Origin: JANNFX01 sp031380225
GTDB lineage: Bacteria > Pseudomonadota > Alphaproteobacteria > Rhizobiales > Hyphomicrobiaceae
Reading direction: 5' to 3'
Assembly (NCBI GenBank): GCA_031380225.1
Contig: JANNFX010000238.1
Location: 1-34,092, forward strand
Length of the DNA: 34,092 nucleotides
Below the pieces are notes generated by a model that was given only the letters and a program-made list of their open reading frames with translations, had not been told where the DNA came from and made no database searches. This document shows positions 15,990 through 23,683 of the stretch, piece after piece. Each line of letters begins with the position of its first letter. Positions within the stretch are counted from its first letter, which is position 1. The position numbers and the translations under genes were made by a program.

Positions 15990-16758
15990 ATCCTTTAACC
16001 TTGCTGGCGGCGCGCTCGAACGGGTTGGTTGGGCAGCGATTTCACTGTCGTCGCTTTTGGTGCTGTGGTCGATCGTGGCTTATTTTGCCGCCAGCCGTCA
16101 CTTGCCGGGACCGGCGGCTGTGTTCGGCGTTCTGATGCAGGAAGCTGCGTCTGGAAATTTGTGGCATCACCTTGGAATAACGCTGCTGCGCGTCGTCGCC
16201 GCTTTTGTTGTCGCCATGTCAATCGGCGGCGCCATCGGACTGTTGATTGGCTCGAACAAGCTCGCCGACAAATTTTTCGATACCTGGCTGATCTTGTTTT
16301 TGAACTTGCCAGCACTCGTGATCATCGCGCTCTGTTATGTGTGGATGGGCACCACTGAAACGACTGCCATTACTGCAGTTGCTATCAGCAAAATTCCGAA
16401 CGTCGCCGTACAATTGCGCGAAGGCGCTCGCAGCTTGTCCAAAGATCTTGCCGAGATGGCGCGCATCTATGGTTTTGGCCCATGGAAAACGCTGCGACAC
16501 GTGACGCTACCGCAGTTGGCCCCGTTCTGGGCGGCTGCAGCACGATCAGGCCTGGCGCTGGTGTGGAAAATCGTACTCGTCGTTGAAGCGCTTGGCGGGC
16601 ATTCGACTGGCGTTGGCCACCAAATCCATACCGCCTTCGGCAGCTATGACGTGCCAACCATTCTCGCCTACGCGCTGGCGTTTATCGTCGTCATACAAAT
16701 CGTCGAACTCGGGATCCTGCAGCCCATCCAAGCGAGCATCAACAAATGGCGGCGTTAG
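15943..16758 (+). CDS. ABC permease, NitT/TauT-like
   Basis: 271 residues from the ATG at 15943 (a TTG at 15937 is also possible). Six membrane helices are visible from about residue 27 onward. The cytoplasmic coupling loop is intact: LREGARSLSKDLAEMARIYGFGPWKTLRHVTLPQL, the EAA-type motif with its conserved Gly and LP. The start lies inside the 3' end of the binding-protein gene (47-base overlap), and its own 3' end overlaps the ATPase gene by 13 bases, so the three subunits are made together. The protein is of importer type, as two copies would pair with two ATPase copies. Substrate unknown. Confidence 0.87.
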   Translation: MAHVLIPSSSTRQAPKSFNLAGGALERVGWAAISLSSLLVLWSIVAYFAASRHLPGPAAVFGVLMQEAASGNLWHHLGITLLRVVAAFVVAMSIGGAIGLLIGSNKLADKFFDTWLILFLNLPALVIIALCYVWMGTTETTAITAVAISKIPNVAVQLREGARSLSKDLAEMARIYGFGPWKTLRHVTLPQLAPFWAAAARSGLALVWKIVLVVEALGGHSTGVGHQIHTAFGSYDVPTILAYALAFIVVIQIVELGILQPIQASINKWRR

Positions 16759-17492
16759 ATCCTGCGATTGAAGTTCGGGTCCAACACAAATCGTTCGCCC
16801 CTGTCGGCGGCCGTGAAGAACAGACCGTGTTACGCGATGTGGCGTTTGACGTGGCACCGCGTTCGTTCGTCGTCCTGACGGGACCATCGGGTTGCGGGAA
16901 GTCGACTTTGCTCAATATCATTGCTGGCATCGATACTGACTACGACGGCACGATTAAATTTGGAGCGGGGAAGAACGGCACGGCTGAGAACCCAAGGCTG
17001 TCTTTCATTTTCCAATCGCCGCGCTTGTTACCGTGGCGCACCGTGGAAGAGAACATCAAGCTGGCCCTGCCAGACGGTGATCCCCGCCAGGCCCTGATCC
17101 CGGACATGATCAAGCGTGTTGGGCTTCAAGAAGCCGCAACCGCCTATCCGGAGCGGATTTCACTCGGCATGCAACGCCGTGCGGCGCTGGCCCGTGGCTT
17201 CGTTCAGGAACCCGATATTCTGTTGATGGATGAGCCGTTTGTGTCGCTCGACGATCCAACGGCTCAGGCGCTTCGCGAAACCCTGATCGACCTGTGCGCG
17301 CGCCAGCCTGTCACGGTCGTGTTCGTCACCCACGACCGCCACGAGGCTGTCATGCTGGCGACGCGTATCCTGCGCATGACACCTGGCTCTGCGACGATCG
17401 TTCAAGATGAAACCGTTGCGTTATCGGCTTCCGACCGCACAGATCGTGATAAGGTTCTGGCCGAACAGCGCCGGATCTTCAAAGCTGCATGA
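16746..17492 (+). CDS. ABC transporter ATPase, NitT/TauT-like
   Basis: 248 residues. Walker A GPSGCGKST, Q-loop FIFQSPRLLPWRTVEEN, Walker B ILLMDEPFVSLDD and H-loop VTHDRHEA are all present. The signature reads ISLGMQRRAALARGF instead of the LSGGQ form; the same SLGM variant is seen in some other transporters of this class, so it is probably a subfamily trait and not a defect. The protein powers the permease encoded just upstream. It is followed after 18 bases by mfnB, so the transporter and the methylofuran genes are probably on one message. Confidence 0.88.
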   Translation: MAALDPAIEVRVQHKSFAPVGGREEQTVLRDVAFDVAPRSFVVLTGPSGCGKSTLLNIIAGIDTDYDGTIKFGAGKNGTAENPRLSFIFQSPRLLPWRTVEENIKLALPDGDPRQALIPDMIKRVGLQEAATAYPERISLGMQRRAALARGFVQEPDILLMDEPFVSLDDPTAQALRETLIDLCARQPVTVVFVTHDRHEAVMLATRILRMTPGSATIVQDETVALSASDRTDRDKVLAEQRRIFKAA

Positions 17493-17510
17493 TTTGTCGA
17501 GATAGACCCC

Positions 17511-18296
17511 GTGACCGATGCAATTTTCACGACCGGCCCGAGCTCAAACGACTCACGGCGCCATCATGTCCGCTTTCTTGCCAGCGTCAGAAATGCCGAC
17601 GAAGCGCGACTCGCCGTTTCGGCTGGAGCCGATGTCATCGATTGCAAAGACCCGTCGCAAGGCGCGTTGGGCGCGCTTAGTCCTGAAACGGTGCGTGAAA
17701 TCCGGACCGTGGTGCCGCGCCATGTGCCATTGAGCGCCACCGTTGGTGATTTGGTCCCAGAAGCGACTGCCGTGTTGGCAGCTGTCACCACGATGGCCGC
17801 GACGGGCATTGACTACATCAAAATCGGATTTTTTCCAGGTGGTGACGCTGCGGCAACCATCCGCGCGCTTGGCTCCTTGTCATTCGGACAAACGTCACTC
17901 GTCGGTCTTCTGCTCGCCGACCGCACGCCCGATTACGATTTGATCCGGCCGATGGCAGACTCTGGATTCTCCGGCGTTATGATCGACACGGCTGACAAAA
18001 AGAATGGTGCGTTGCCAGACGTTGCAAGTCGCGAACGTCTGAAATTTTTCTTATCAGAAGCGCGCCACTGCGGATTGTTCGCCGGTCTAGCGGGGTCATT
18101 AAGGCTCGAACACATCCCCGGTTTACTGTCGTTGCGCCCCGGCCTACTGGGCTTCCGTGGCGCGCTGTGCCGCTCAGCTGACCGCAGCGGCATCCTCGAT
18201 CGTGAGGCGATTGCGGCCGTCAGGCGCGCCATTCCGGCAGGATTTGTGCGCGGCGATGAATTGGCGGGTTTCGCAGCACGCGGTGCAGTGTCGTAA
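17511..18296 (+). CDS. mfnB: (5-formylfuran-3-yl)methyl phosphate synthase (MfnB)
   Basis: 261 residues. MfnB joins two molecules of glyceraldehyde 3-phosphate to make (5-formylfuran-3-yl)methyl phosphate, the furan precursor of methanofuran and bacterial methylofuran. It is a cytosolic TIM-barrel enzyme. The family core is clear: FLASVRNADEARLAVSAGADVIDCKDP followed by QGALGAL, with the Lys of DCKDP matching the expected active-site lysine; DYIKIGFF supplies a second conserved Lys; then GVMIDTADKKNGAL and GLAGSL. The start is the GTG at 17511, a little downstream of the ATPase stop. A 20-residue Ser/Thr-rich N-terminus precedes the barrel. It opens the cofactor part of the operon. Confidence 0.9.
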   Translation: MTDAIFTTGPSSNDSRRHHVRFLASVRNADEARLAVSAGADVIDCKDPSQGALGALSPETVREIRTVVPRHVPLSATVGDLVPEATAVLAAVTTMAATGIDYIKIGFFPGGDAAATIRALGSLSFGQTSLVGLLLADRTPDYDLIRPMADSGFSGVMIDTADKKNGALPDVASRERLKFFLSEARHCGLFAGLAGSLRLEHIPGLLSLRPGLLGFRGALCRSADRSGILDREAIAAVRRAIPAGFVRGDELAGFAARGAVS

Positions 18297-18337
18297 TCGG
18301 CTAGAGAGCCATGTCCGTCCGGCTAACAGGGGTTTCA

Positions 18338-18724
18338 ATGAGTAAAGTAACGCCGGTCAACCTCAGCTCACCTGCTCACAGCCGCGATAACATTTTCGTC
18401 CACGACCTGGTAATCGATTGCCACATCGGCGTTTATGCCGAAGAAAAGGGCGTGACGCAGAAGGTTCGGATTTCGGTTGATGCGTATCTGGCACCAGGCC
18501 TGCGCACCACTGTAGACGAAATGTTAGAAGTCCCATCGTACACGGACATCATCGATGCAGTGTCGGACAGCACCGCCTCTCGTCATATCAATTTAGTCGA
18601 GACCTTGGCCGAAGAAATTGCCAGCCGTTTGCTGAAAGACCAGCGCGTTGGCGGACTTTTGATCAAGATCGAAAAACTCGAACGCGGTCCGATCCGCGGC
18701 GTCGAAATCTACCGGACACGCTAG
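18338..18724 (+). CDS. Dihydroneopterin aldolase (FolB-like), H4MPT pathway
   Basis: 128 residues from the ATG at 18338, which has AGGGG five bases upstream; the ATG at 18311 is an alternative with GAGAG two bases away. FolB-type enzymes cleave dihydroneopterin to 6-hydroxymethyl-dihydropterin and glycolaldehyde. Visible family parts are DLVIDCHIGVYAEEKGVTQKVRISVD (with the conserved Glu and Gln), PSYTDII (active-site Tyr region), INLVETLAEEIASRLL and LLIKIEKLERGPI (the conserved Lys). Dihydroneopterin aldolases normally serve folate synthesis; this one sits in the C1-cofactor operon, so its product most likely feeds H4MPT. A second folate-specific enzyme elsewhere in the genome would support this. 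Confidence 0.87.
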   Translation: MSKVTPVNLSSPAHSRDNIFVHDLVIDCHIGVYAEEKGVTQKVRISVDAYLAPGLRTTVDEMLEVPSYTDIIDAVSDSTASRHINLVETLAEEIASRLLKDQRVGGLLIKIEKLERGPIRGVEIYRTR

Positions 18725-18738
18725 AATAGAGGCCGTCG

Positions 18739-19335
18739 ATGGCCACCTCACCTCTCATTTTGAAGCTCGGCGGCAGTTTGCTCGCAAGCGGTGACATGGC
18801 TTCGTGCATTGCACTTGCCGTGCAATCGACGCGCCGCATTGTGGTCGTGCCGGGTGGTGGAAAATTCGCTGATGATGTGCACCTTGCACAGATGCGCGAT
18901 GGGTTCACAGACGCCGTGGCGCATAAGCTCGCAATACTCGCCATGCATGACATGGCCGCCGTGCTTCAGGACATGCATTCCGAACTCAAACCTGCGCACT
19001 CGCTCGACCAGATCGACGAGGTTTGGCAAAGCGGCCACGTCCCGTTGTGGCTGGCGTGGCCCATGGCTTCAAAAGCCACCGATCTACCGCAGAACTGGTC
19101 CGTGACCTCCGATGGATTGGCGGCGTGGTTGGCATGCCGGATTTCTGGCGCCGAAGTCGCCTTGGTCAAATCCTGCCCAGTACCCACTGATGCGACGCTC
19201 TCTGACATGGTGGCAGCTGGAATTGCCGATCCAACCTTCGCCCATCTGGTCAAAGAAAACGCGATATTGTGGCACGTCATTAAGGCCTCAAACACCGCCA
19301 AGTTAACCGCGCTGCTCACTGGCTCAAAGCCGTGA
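18739..19335 (+). CDS. Amino-acid-kinase-fold protein, MfnE-like
   Basis: 198 residues of the aspartokinase/uridylate-kinase fold. The glycine motif ILKLGGSLLASG lies at the start, then IVVVPGGGKFADDV and, in the C-terminal half, NWSVTSDGLAAWLAC, which is the VTSDS/G block typical of the MfnE-type subgroup, and VALVKSCPVP. In methanogens MfnE phosphorylates the aminomethyl-furan phosphate to the diphosphate used by MfnF. It lies between folB and the flavoprotein gene, with mfnB nearby, and an mfnF-like gene lies about 3 kb downstream on the other strand, so the assignment fits the context. AGAGG stands about seven bases before the ATG. Confidence 0.85.
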   Translation: MATSPLILKLGGSLLASGDMASCIALAVQSTRRIVVVPGGGKFADDVHLAQMRDGFTDAVAHKLAILAMHDMAAVLQDMHSELKPAHSLDQIDEVWQSGHVPLWLAWPMASKATDLPQNWSVTSDGLAAWLACRISGAEVALVKSCPVPTDATLSDMVAAGIADPTFAHLVKENAILWHVIKASNTAKLTALLTGSKP

Positions 19336-19381
19336 TCATTGCGGCCATCGACGGGCAGCAAACTCCGTGATACGGGCGCTG

Positions 19382-19942
19382 ATGGCGAAAGACAAAATCA
19401 AGACACCCCGGTGGGGTTGGGCGCTCACCGGGTCGGGGCATTTCTTCAAGGAAACGCTGGCGATCATTCGCAAGCTGCCCGATCTCGACTTGTTTTTGTC
19501 GAATGCGGCTGAAGAAGTCCTCAACATGTATAAGCAGGACTTAAACCTGCCGGAGGGCACAAGGCTCTACAAGGACAAGACCGCGAGTTCGGCGCCGGTC
19601 GGAAATTTCTACTACGGCGTCTATCATACGCTGATCTTAGGCCCGGCGACCTCGAATACAGTGGCCAAATGCGTCTACGGCATCTCCGACAACTTGCCGA
19701 CCAACGTGTTCGCCCAGGCCGGTAAGTGCCGCGTGCCGGCCATCGTATTCGCGTGTGATACCCAGCCTGAGATGGATACTGAAGCGCCGAAAGGAATGGT
19801 CAAAGTCTATCCGCGCCGCGTTGATCTTGAGAACACCCTACGGCTCAAGACCTTCGAAGCGACAACCGTTGTCGAAACCCTGCCTGAGCTCGAACGCGCG
19901 GTCGAGGCGCGCCTCCAATGGCTCAAAAGCTCCTCTTCATAA
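19382..19942 (+). CDS. Archaeoflavoprotein-like / dihydromethanopterin reductase-type flavoprotein
   Basis: 186 residues from the ATG at 19382 (GTG at 19367 is an alternative). It belongs to the flavoprotein family that includes archaeal AfpA and the methanosarcinal DmrB, which reduces dihydromethanopterin to tetrahydromethanopterin with an electron donor. Family features are WALTGSGHFFKETLAI near the start, LFLSNAAEEVL, and the flavin-binding LILGPATSNTVAKCVYGISD followed by FACDT. FMN is the expected cofactor. In methylotrophs the afpA-type gene sits with H4MPT genes, as here. Its last 25 bases overlap the next gene, which indicates one transcript. Confidence 0.85.
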   Translation: MAKDKIKTPRWGWALTGSGHFFKETLAIIRKLPDLDLFLSNAAEEVLNMYKQDLNLPEGTRLYKDKTASSAPVGNFYYGVYHTLILGPATSNTVAKCVYGISDNLPTNVFAQAGKCRVPAIVFACDTQPEMDTEAPKGMVKVYPRRVDLENTLRLKTFEATTVVETLPELERAVEARLQWLKSSSS

Positions 19943-21315
19943 CCGGCCATTTGGCCGAGCCCAGATTGCGCCAGACAGTCGAGAGCTGTCAGCTGCCTGA
20001 GGGCTCGTGGCGCGTGCACAATATCGGCATCAAGGTTGCGGCCTTGATGACGGAAGCCATCGTGCGCAATCGCCTTAAGGGGCCACTTGACGCTGACAAA
20101 GTCATTCTGCCCGGCCGCGTGCGCATGGATCTCGAGAGCCTCAAAGCGCATTTCGGCGTACCTTTCGAACGCGGACCAGATGAACTGGCCGATCTTCCTG
20201 TGTTCTTAGGTAAGAACGGTGTGCCGCCAGATTTCTCTCAACACGATCTCAGAATTTTCGCCGAAATCGTCGAAGCGCCTGCCATATCGCTGGATGCTTT
20301 GGTGGCGCGCGCGTTGGCTCACAAAACCGCTGGTGCTGACGTGATCGACATTGGCTGTCAACCAGACGTGCCGTTTCCGCATCTGGAACGCGCGATTTCG
20401 GCGCTTAAGAAAGTTGGATTGAAGGTCAGCGTCGATAGCGGCAATGTCGATGAATTGCGCCGCGCTGCCGTCGCTGGTGCCGACTATGTGTTGTCACTCG
20501 ATGAAACCACGCTTGATGCCGTGAAAGGTACAACTTGTGTACCGATCCTGGTGCCGAAGCCGCACGGAGATTTGGCGTCCCTGATCCGCGCCATCGACGC
20601 CGCCAAGAAAAAGAAAATCCCGCACATCGCTGATCCCATACTTGATCCAATCCACTTTGGCTTCACGACGTCGATTGAACGCTACGCTGAGTTGCGCCGC
20701 CAACGGCCCGATGTCGAAATTCTCATGGGCACCGGCAATCTCACGGAACTCACCGATGCGGATAGTCAAGGCGTAACCGCCGCACTACTCGGAATTTGTT
20801 CGGAGCTGCGCATTCAAAATGTGCTGATCGTGCAAGTATCACCGCACACACTGCGCACGGTGCAAGAGCACGACGCGGCGCGGCGTTTGATGTTCCGCGC
20901 GCGTGAGGATCAGAGCCTGCCGAAAGGCTATGGTGGCGGCCTACTATCGCTGCATGAGCTTGCGCCCTTTCCGACCCCCGGTTTTGAAATAGCCGAGAAC
21001 GCCAAACCTGTGCGCGACGCCAATTTCCGCATCGAAGTTGCCGAAGACGGCGTCCACATCTACAGCCGCGACGGCCATCACGTGTCGAAGGACCCGTTTG
21101 AACTATTCCCAAAGCTCGCAGTGGAGGCCGATGGCGGCCACGCCTTCTATCTCGGCTATGAACTGGCAAAGGCTGAAATCGCCTTGGCACTCGGTAAGCG
21201 TTACGCGCAAGACAATCCGCTTGATTGGGGCATTGCAGCTGACAAGAAGAGCGAAGATCTCATTCGGCACGCTCCAGCAGGCGCTACGTTAAAGGCCAAG
21301 AAAAAAGACGTGTGA
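19918..21315 (+). CDS. Dihydropteroate synthase-like protein, H4MPT biosynthesis
   Basis: 465 residues. Residues 1-120 form a nucleotide-fold N-terminal part (LLFITGHLAEPRLRQTV, then ILPGRVRMDLESL). The middle (about 135-330) is a TIM-barrel resembling dihydropteroate synthase: GADVIDIGCQPD, VSVDSGN, YVLSLDET, IPHIADPILDPIHFGF and EILMGTGNLTELTDADS. The C-terminal 140 residues are family-specific. This domain order is that of the archaeal dihydropteroate-synthase-like proteins, also present in methylotroph H4MPT clusters. The likely job is coupling of the pterin to the aromatic unit of H4MPT, by analogy to folate synthesis; the reaction is not proven. It overlaps the preceding gene by 25 bases and is 12 bases from the DUF447 gene. 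Confidence 0.88.
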   Translation: MAQKLLFITGHLAEPRLRQTVESCQLPEGSWRVHNIGIKVAALMTEAIVRNRLKGPLDADKVILPGRVRMDLESLKAHFGVPFERGPDELADLPVFLGKNGVPPDFSQHDLRIFAEIVEAPAISLDALVARALAHKTAGADVIDIGCQPDVPFPHLERAISALKKVGLKVSVDSGNVDELRRAAVAGADYVLSLDETTLDAVKGTTCVPILVPKPHGDLASLIRAIDAAKKKKIPHIADPILDPIHFGFTTSIERYAELRRQRPDVEILMGTGNLTELTDADSQGVTAALLGICSELRIQNVLIVQVSPHTLRTVQEHDAARRLMFRAREDQSLPKGYGGGLLSLHELAPFPTPGFEIAENAKPVRDANFRIEVAEDGVHIYSRDGHHVSKDPFELFPKLAVEADGGHAFYLGYELAKAEIALALGKRYAQDNPLDWGIAADKKSEDLIRHAPAGATLKAKKKDV

Positions 21316-21327
21316 GGAAACAGACCT

Positions 21328-21912
21328 ATGCCACGCATCGTCGAAACTATTGTCACCACCATGAGTGCCGCGGGCGATGTCCACATCGCGCCGCTCGGCC
21401 TGATTGAGGATGGCGCCAACTGGATTATTGCGCCGTTCAAACCATCGCGGACTTTGGACAATCTCACCTCAAATCCATTCGCCGTCGCCAGCCATACTGA
21501 CGACGTGCGCGTGTTCGCTGGCTGTTTGACCGGCCGCCGCGATTGGCCGACGAAGCCAGCGGTCAAAGGCAAGGGCGTGTATCTTGAGAGCGCACTCACT
21601 CATTGGGAACTGGCGGTCGACAAAGTCACTGAAGACGATCAACGGCCGCGATTTTCATGCAAGGTTGTCCATAAGGGCAACCATGCGCCTTGGCCCGGCT
21701 TCAACCGCGCCCAAGTTGCCGTGTTGGAATTGGCCGTGCTGACGACGCGTCTCAATATGCTGCCACACGGCAAGCTCGATAGCGAACTTGAATATCTGAA
21801 GATCGCGATCTCAAAAACTGCCGGACGGCGCGAACTCGAAGCCTGGGGCTGGCTGATGGACCGCGTCGACGCCTGGCGCCGTGGCGACAAGACCGCGGCG
21901 GAGAAGAAGTAA
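21328..21912 (+). CDS. DUF447 family protein, H4MPT/methylofuran cluster
   Basis: 194 residues. The DUF447 core is visible: IVETIVTTMSAAGDVHIAPLGL, IIAPFKPSRTLDNL, AVASHTDDVRVFAG, HWELAVD, and GFNRAQVAVLELAVLTTRLNML, then the C-terminal WGWLMDRVDAWRR helix. The N-terminal part resembles flavin-reductase-like split barrels. DUF447 proteins are shared by methanogens and aerobic methylotrophs and co-occur with H4MPT genes; the reaction is not known to me. GAGGAAA precedes the ATG by nine bases. It is the last gene of the plus-strand operon and ends 12 bases from the convergent toxin gene. Confidence 0.9.
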   Translation: MPRIVETIVTTMSAAGDVHIAPLGLIEDGANWIIAPFKPSRTLDNLTSNPFAVASHTDDVRVFAGCLTGRRDWPTKPAVKGKGVYLESALTHWELAVDKVTEDDQRPRFSCKVVHKGNHAPWPGFNRAQVAVLELAVLTTRLNMLPHGKLDSELEYLKIAISKTAGRRELEAWGWLMDRVDAWRRGDKTAAEKK

Positions 21913-21924
21913 CGGGGGTAGAGC

Positions 21925-22314
21925 CTACCAAATTTGGGCTGAGCTCGGATGTTTGGAAAGCGCCCGATCGATTGTTAATAGTTTGAAGTCCCCGACTGCG
22001 CATTGAGCCAGGAGCATTTGATCAAATGGATCACGTGTTTGCGGCATTGGATTGGGTGCAGACACGGACTCGTCGGCGGTCAGTTGCAAAACAGTAAACC
22101 CAAAATCATGGACCAGTTCGGGAATATGAATAGGATCGACAGGCAGCGCGAGTTTATTCAATCGCCATTTAATGGAAATCTCCCATAGGCTGATGACACT
22201 GACAAAAAAACAGGCATCAATCGCCTCGAACTTCTGAACTTGCCGAGCACTCAGGATTTTGGACGTAGGGTCCAAAACATGCAGCAATACGTGCGTATCG
22301 AGCAGTAGTCTCAT
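21925..22314 (-). CDS. vapC: VapC-like PIN-domain toxin
   Basis: 129 residues with a complete PIN nuclease site: Asp6 in LLLDTHVLL, Glu45 in ISLWEISIK, Asp95 and Asp98 in RDPFDQMLLAQC, and Asp116 in LLTIDRAL. VapC toxins cut RNA, commonly tRNA, and are held inactive by the paired antitoxin. The ATG overlaps the antitoxin stop (ATGA), so translation is coupled. The toxin ends 12 bases from the stop of the DUF447 gene, which reads the other way. The tight fit to both neighbours suggests the pair was inserted between the two parts of the cofactor gene set. Confidence 0.92.
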   Translation of the reverse strand: MRLLLDTHVLLHVLDPTSKILSARQVQKFEAIDACFFVSVISLWEISIKWRLNKLALPVDPIHIPELVHDFGFTVLQLTADESVSAPNPMPQTRDPFDQMLLAQCAVGDFKLLTIDRALSKHPSSAQIW

Positions 22315-22610
22315 CGCTTACGCGGAGTCTTCGGCGGTTTCACCGGATCAGGCAAAGGGCGCAACAGAAAATCTTCGGGCAGCGGATCGTCGAAATCTGG
22401 CGCGATATATGTGACAAGACCTTTGATACCGTGTTTTTCGTTGAACCGCCGTACAGCGTCAAAGTCTAATTTTGTTTTGGCGCGATGAGGCACTAGATCG
22501 GCAACTGCCTTGCCATTCCGGGTAATGACAACAGTTTGCCCAGTCTCCTCAACCTCGCGGACAAGTTCGCTGAGCCGGTTTTTGGCCTGTTTGATAGGGG
22601 TTTCGATCAT
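22311..22610 (-). CDS. vapB: Phd/YefM-type antitoxin (VapB-like)
   Basis: 99 residues when started at the ATG at 22610. The N-terminal 45 residues carry the Phd/YefM DNA-binding domain: PIKQAKNRLSELVREVEETGQTVVITRNGKAVADLVPH. The C-terminal half is proline- and acid-rich (PDFDDPLPEDF, then PDPVKPPKTPRKR) and probably wraps the toxin. An upstream extension to 22685 would run through the operator and the end of the neighbouring gene, so it is not chosen. No ribosome binding site precedes the ATG; a promoter placed as described for 22617-22645 would give a leaderless message. The antitoxin and toxin overlap by four bases. Confidence 0.88.
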   Translation of the reverse strand: MIETPIKQAKNRLSELVREVEETGQTVVITRNGKAVADLVPHRAKTKLDFDAVRRFNEKHGIKGLVTYIAPDFDDPLPEDFLLRPLPDPVKPPKTPRKR

Positions 22611-22616
22611 GTTACT

Positions 22617-22645
22617 AAAGTAGCTACCGGTAGCTACTTTGTCAA
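22617..22645 (-). promoter_or_regulatory. vapBC promoter with a perfect 24-bp palindromic operator
   Basis: A perfect 24-bp palindrome occupies 22617-22640 (half-site AAAGTAGCTACC). On the minus strand, TTGACA (22645-22640) is a perfect -35 box; 17 bases later comes TACTTT (22622-22617) as a weak -10. The palindrome covers the spacer and the -10, as expected for repression by the antitoxin-toxin complex. Transcription would begin near 22610, at the antitoxin ATG. The stop codon of the mfnF-like gene (22636-22634) lies inside the palindrome. Confidence 0.75.
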
Positions 22646-23683
22646 GCTTGACGCCAGCAACGCCACGGCTACGGCCGGCGCGCAATGGGTGGCAGCGTCA
22701 GTGCAATTTGGCGCCGCTCCATCGAATTCGGCAAACTTCTGACACGACCGGCCAAGCCGGCGGGCGATTTCAATGACTTCGGAGGCGCCGAGACCTGCGG
22801 CAATGACAGGCGCTGCAACCGGTATCGGCCTGTCAGATAGCACTTGCAATGCACCGTCGTGAATTGACCTCAGTTGCGCGTCGCGCACGTACGCCGCTGC
22901 CGTGCGCCACTCTTCAAGCAAGCCATCTGCCGCATCATAGCCAAGCATGCGCGCCAAGCGCTGCAACGATTCTGGAACCGACTTGCCTTTGCCATCAGCC
23001 GTTGTGTGCAGATCCAGACCATCTGGCAGCATACCGAGAATCCGGCGCACGTCAGCCATGGTTGCAAGATACTCGCGCGCGAACGTCACCCAGCGGCCTT
23101 TGAATGGCGCCAGCTGTGCAACGCCCATCACGGCCGTGCGCGTATAGCCAGTATAAACCAGTTCGCCAGTCGCTTGCCGGTCTCCGTCTATCAATCCGCG
23201 TGGCACTGGTTTGCCGTCGCGGATCGGAATGATATCGGCCGTCGTTGAACCGAAATCGATCAACAGCGCATCGTTGTGCTGGCGGCCCACAACAGTTGCG
23301 GTTGCCAGAAAATTGGTCGATCCAACCAGCACAGGATTGGCAATCGCATCGTTGGCCGTGCCAAGCCCCTTGGTCCCAATCCAGAAATACGTTGGGTCAC
23401 CATCAAACTCTTTCAAAATCCGGGCAACCAGCGTTTCAACGCCCGCTTGGCGTGACGGAAACAGATCCGACAGTTCGCCAGTCATTGTAACGGCGAACGC
23501 GTCCGCGCGCGACAATAGTGGCGCCGCGCTTTGCAAAGCGGCATCGAGTTGTTCAAGCCCGAGCCAAAGTGGACAGTGGAACTGCTGAGCGGCAATGACA
23601 CGACCGCCCTCAACCAGCGCGACTTTCAAATGCGCGCCGCCGACATCCAATCCGGCGGTGATGCTCACGGCCGCTGCATCCAT
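22634..23683 (-). CDS. H4MPT-linked C1 transfer pathway protein, MfnF-like (hydantoinase/oxoprolinase fold)
   Basis: 349 residues from the ATG at 23683; a GTG ten codons earlier is an alternative. The protein has the ASKHA ATPase-like fold of the hydantoinase/oxoprolinase group: GLDVGGAHLKVALVEGG at the start, TMTGELSDLF, LLIDFGSTTADIIPI in the middle, and APVIAAGLGASEVIEIARRLG near the end. This is the family annotated as H4MPT-linked C1 transfer pathway protein. Its archaeal relative MfnF joins the furan diphosphate to tyramine in methanofuran synthesis, and aerobic methylotrophs use a tyrosine-type unit. With mfnB and the mfnE-like gene it gives three furan-branch genes in the window. The start overlaps the DUF2842 gene by 19 bases. 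The last codons run into the vapBC operator. Confidence 0.87.
   Translation of the reverse strand: MDAAAVSITAGLDVGGAHLKVALVEGGRVIAAQQFHCPLWLGLEQLDAALQSAAPLLSRADAFAVTMTGELSDLFPSRQAGVETLVARILKEFDGDPTYFWIGTKGLGTANDAIANPVLVGSTNFLATATVVGRQHNDALLIDFGSTTADIIPIRDGKPVPRGLIDGDRQATGELVYTGYTRTAVMGVAQLAPFKGRWVTFAREYLATMADVRRILGMLPDGLDLHTTADGKGKSVPESLQRLARMLGYDAADGLLEEWRTAAAYVRDAQLRSIHDGALQVLSDRPIPVAAPVIAAGLGASEVIEIARRLGRSCQKFAEFDGAAPNCTDAATHCAPAVAVALLASSLTK

Noticed and set aside
16746..17492. Defective ATPase because of the SLGMQ signature
   Set aside because: The other motifs are intact and this variant occurs in related transporters, so it is more likely a subfamily feature.
22611..22685. N-terminal extension of the antitoxin
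   Set aside because: It would translate the palindromic operator and the end of the mfnF-like gene; Phd/YefM proteins begin near the Met at 22610.
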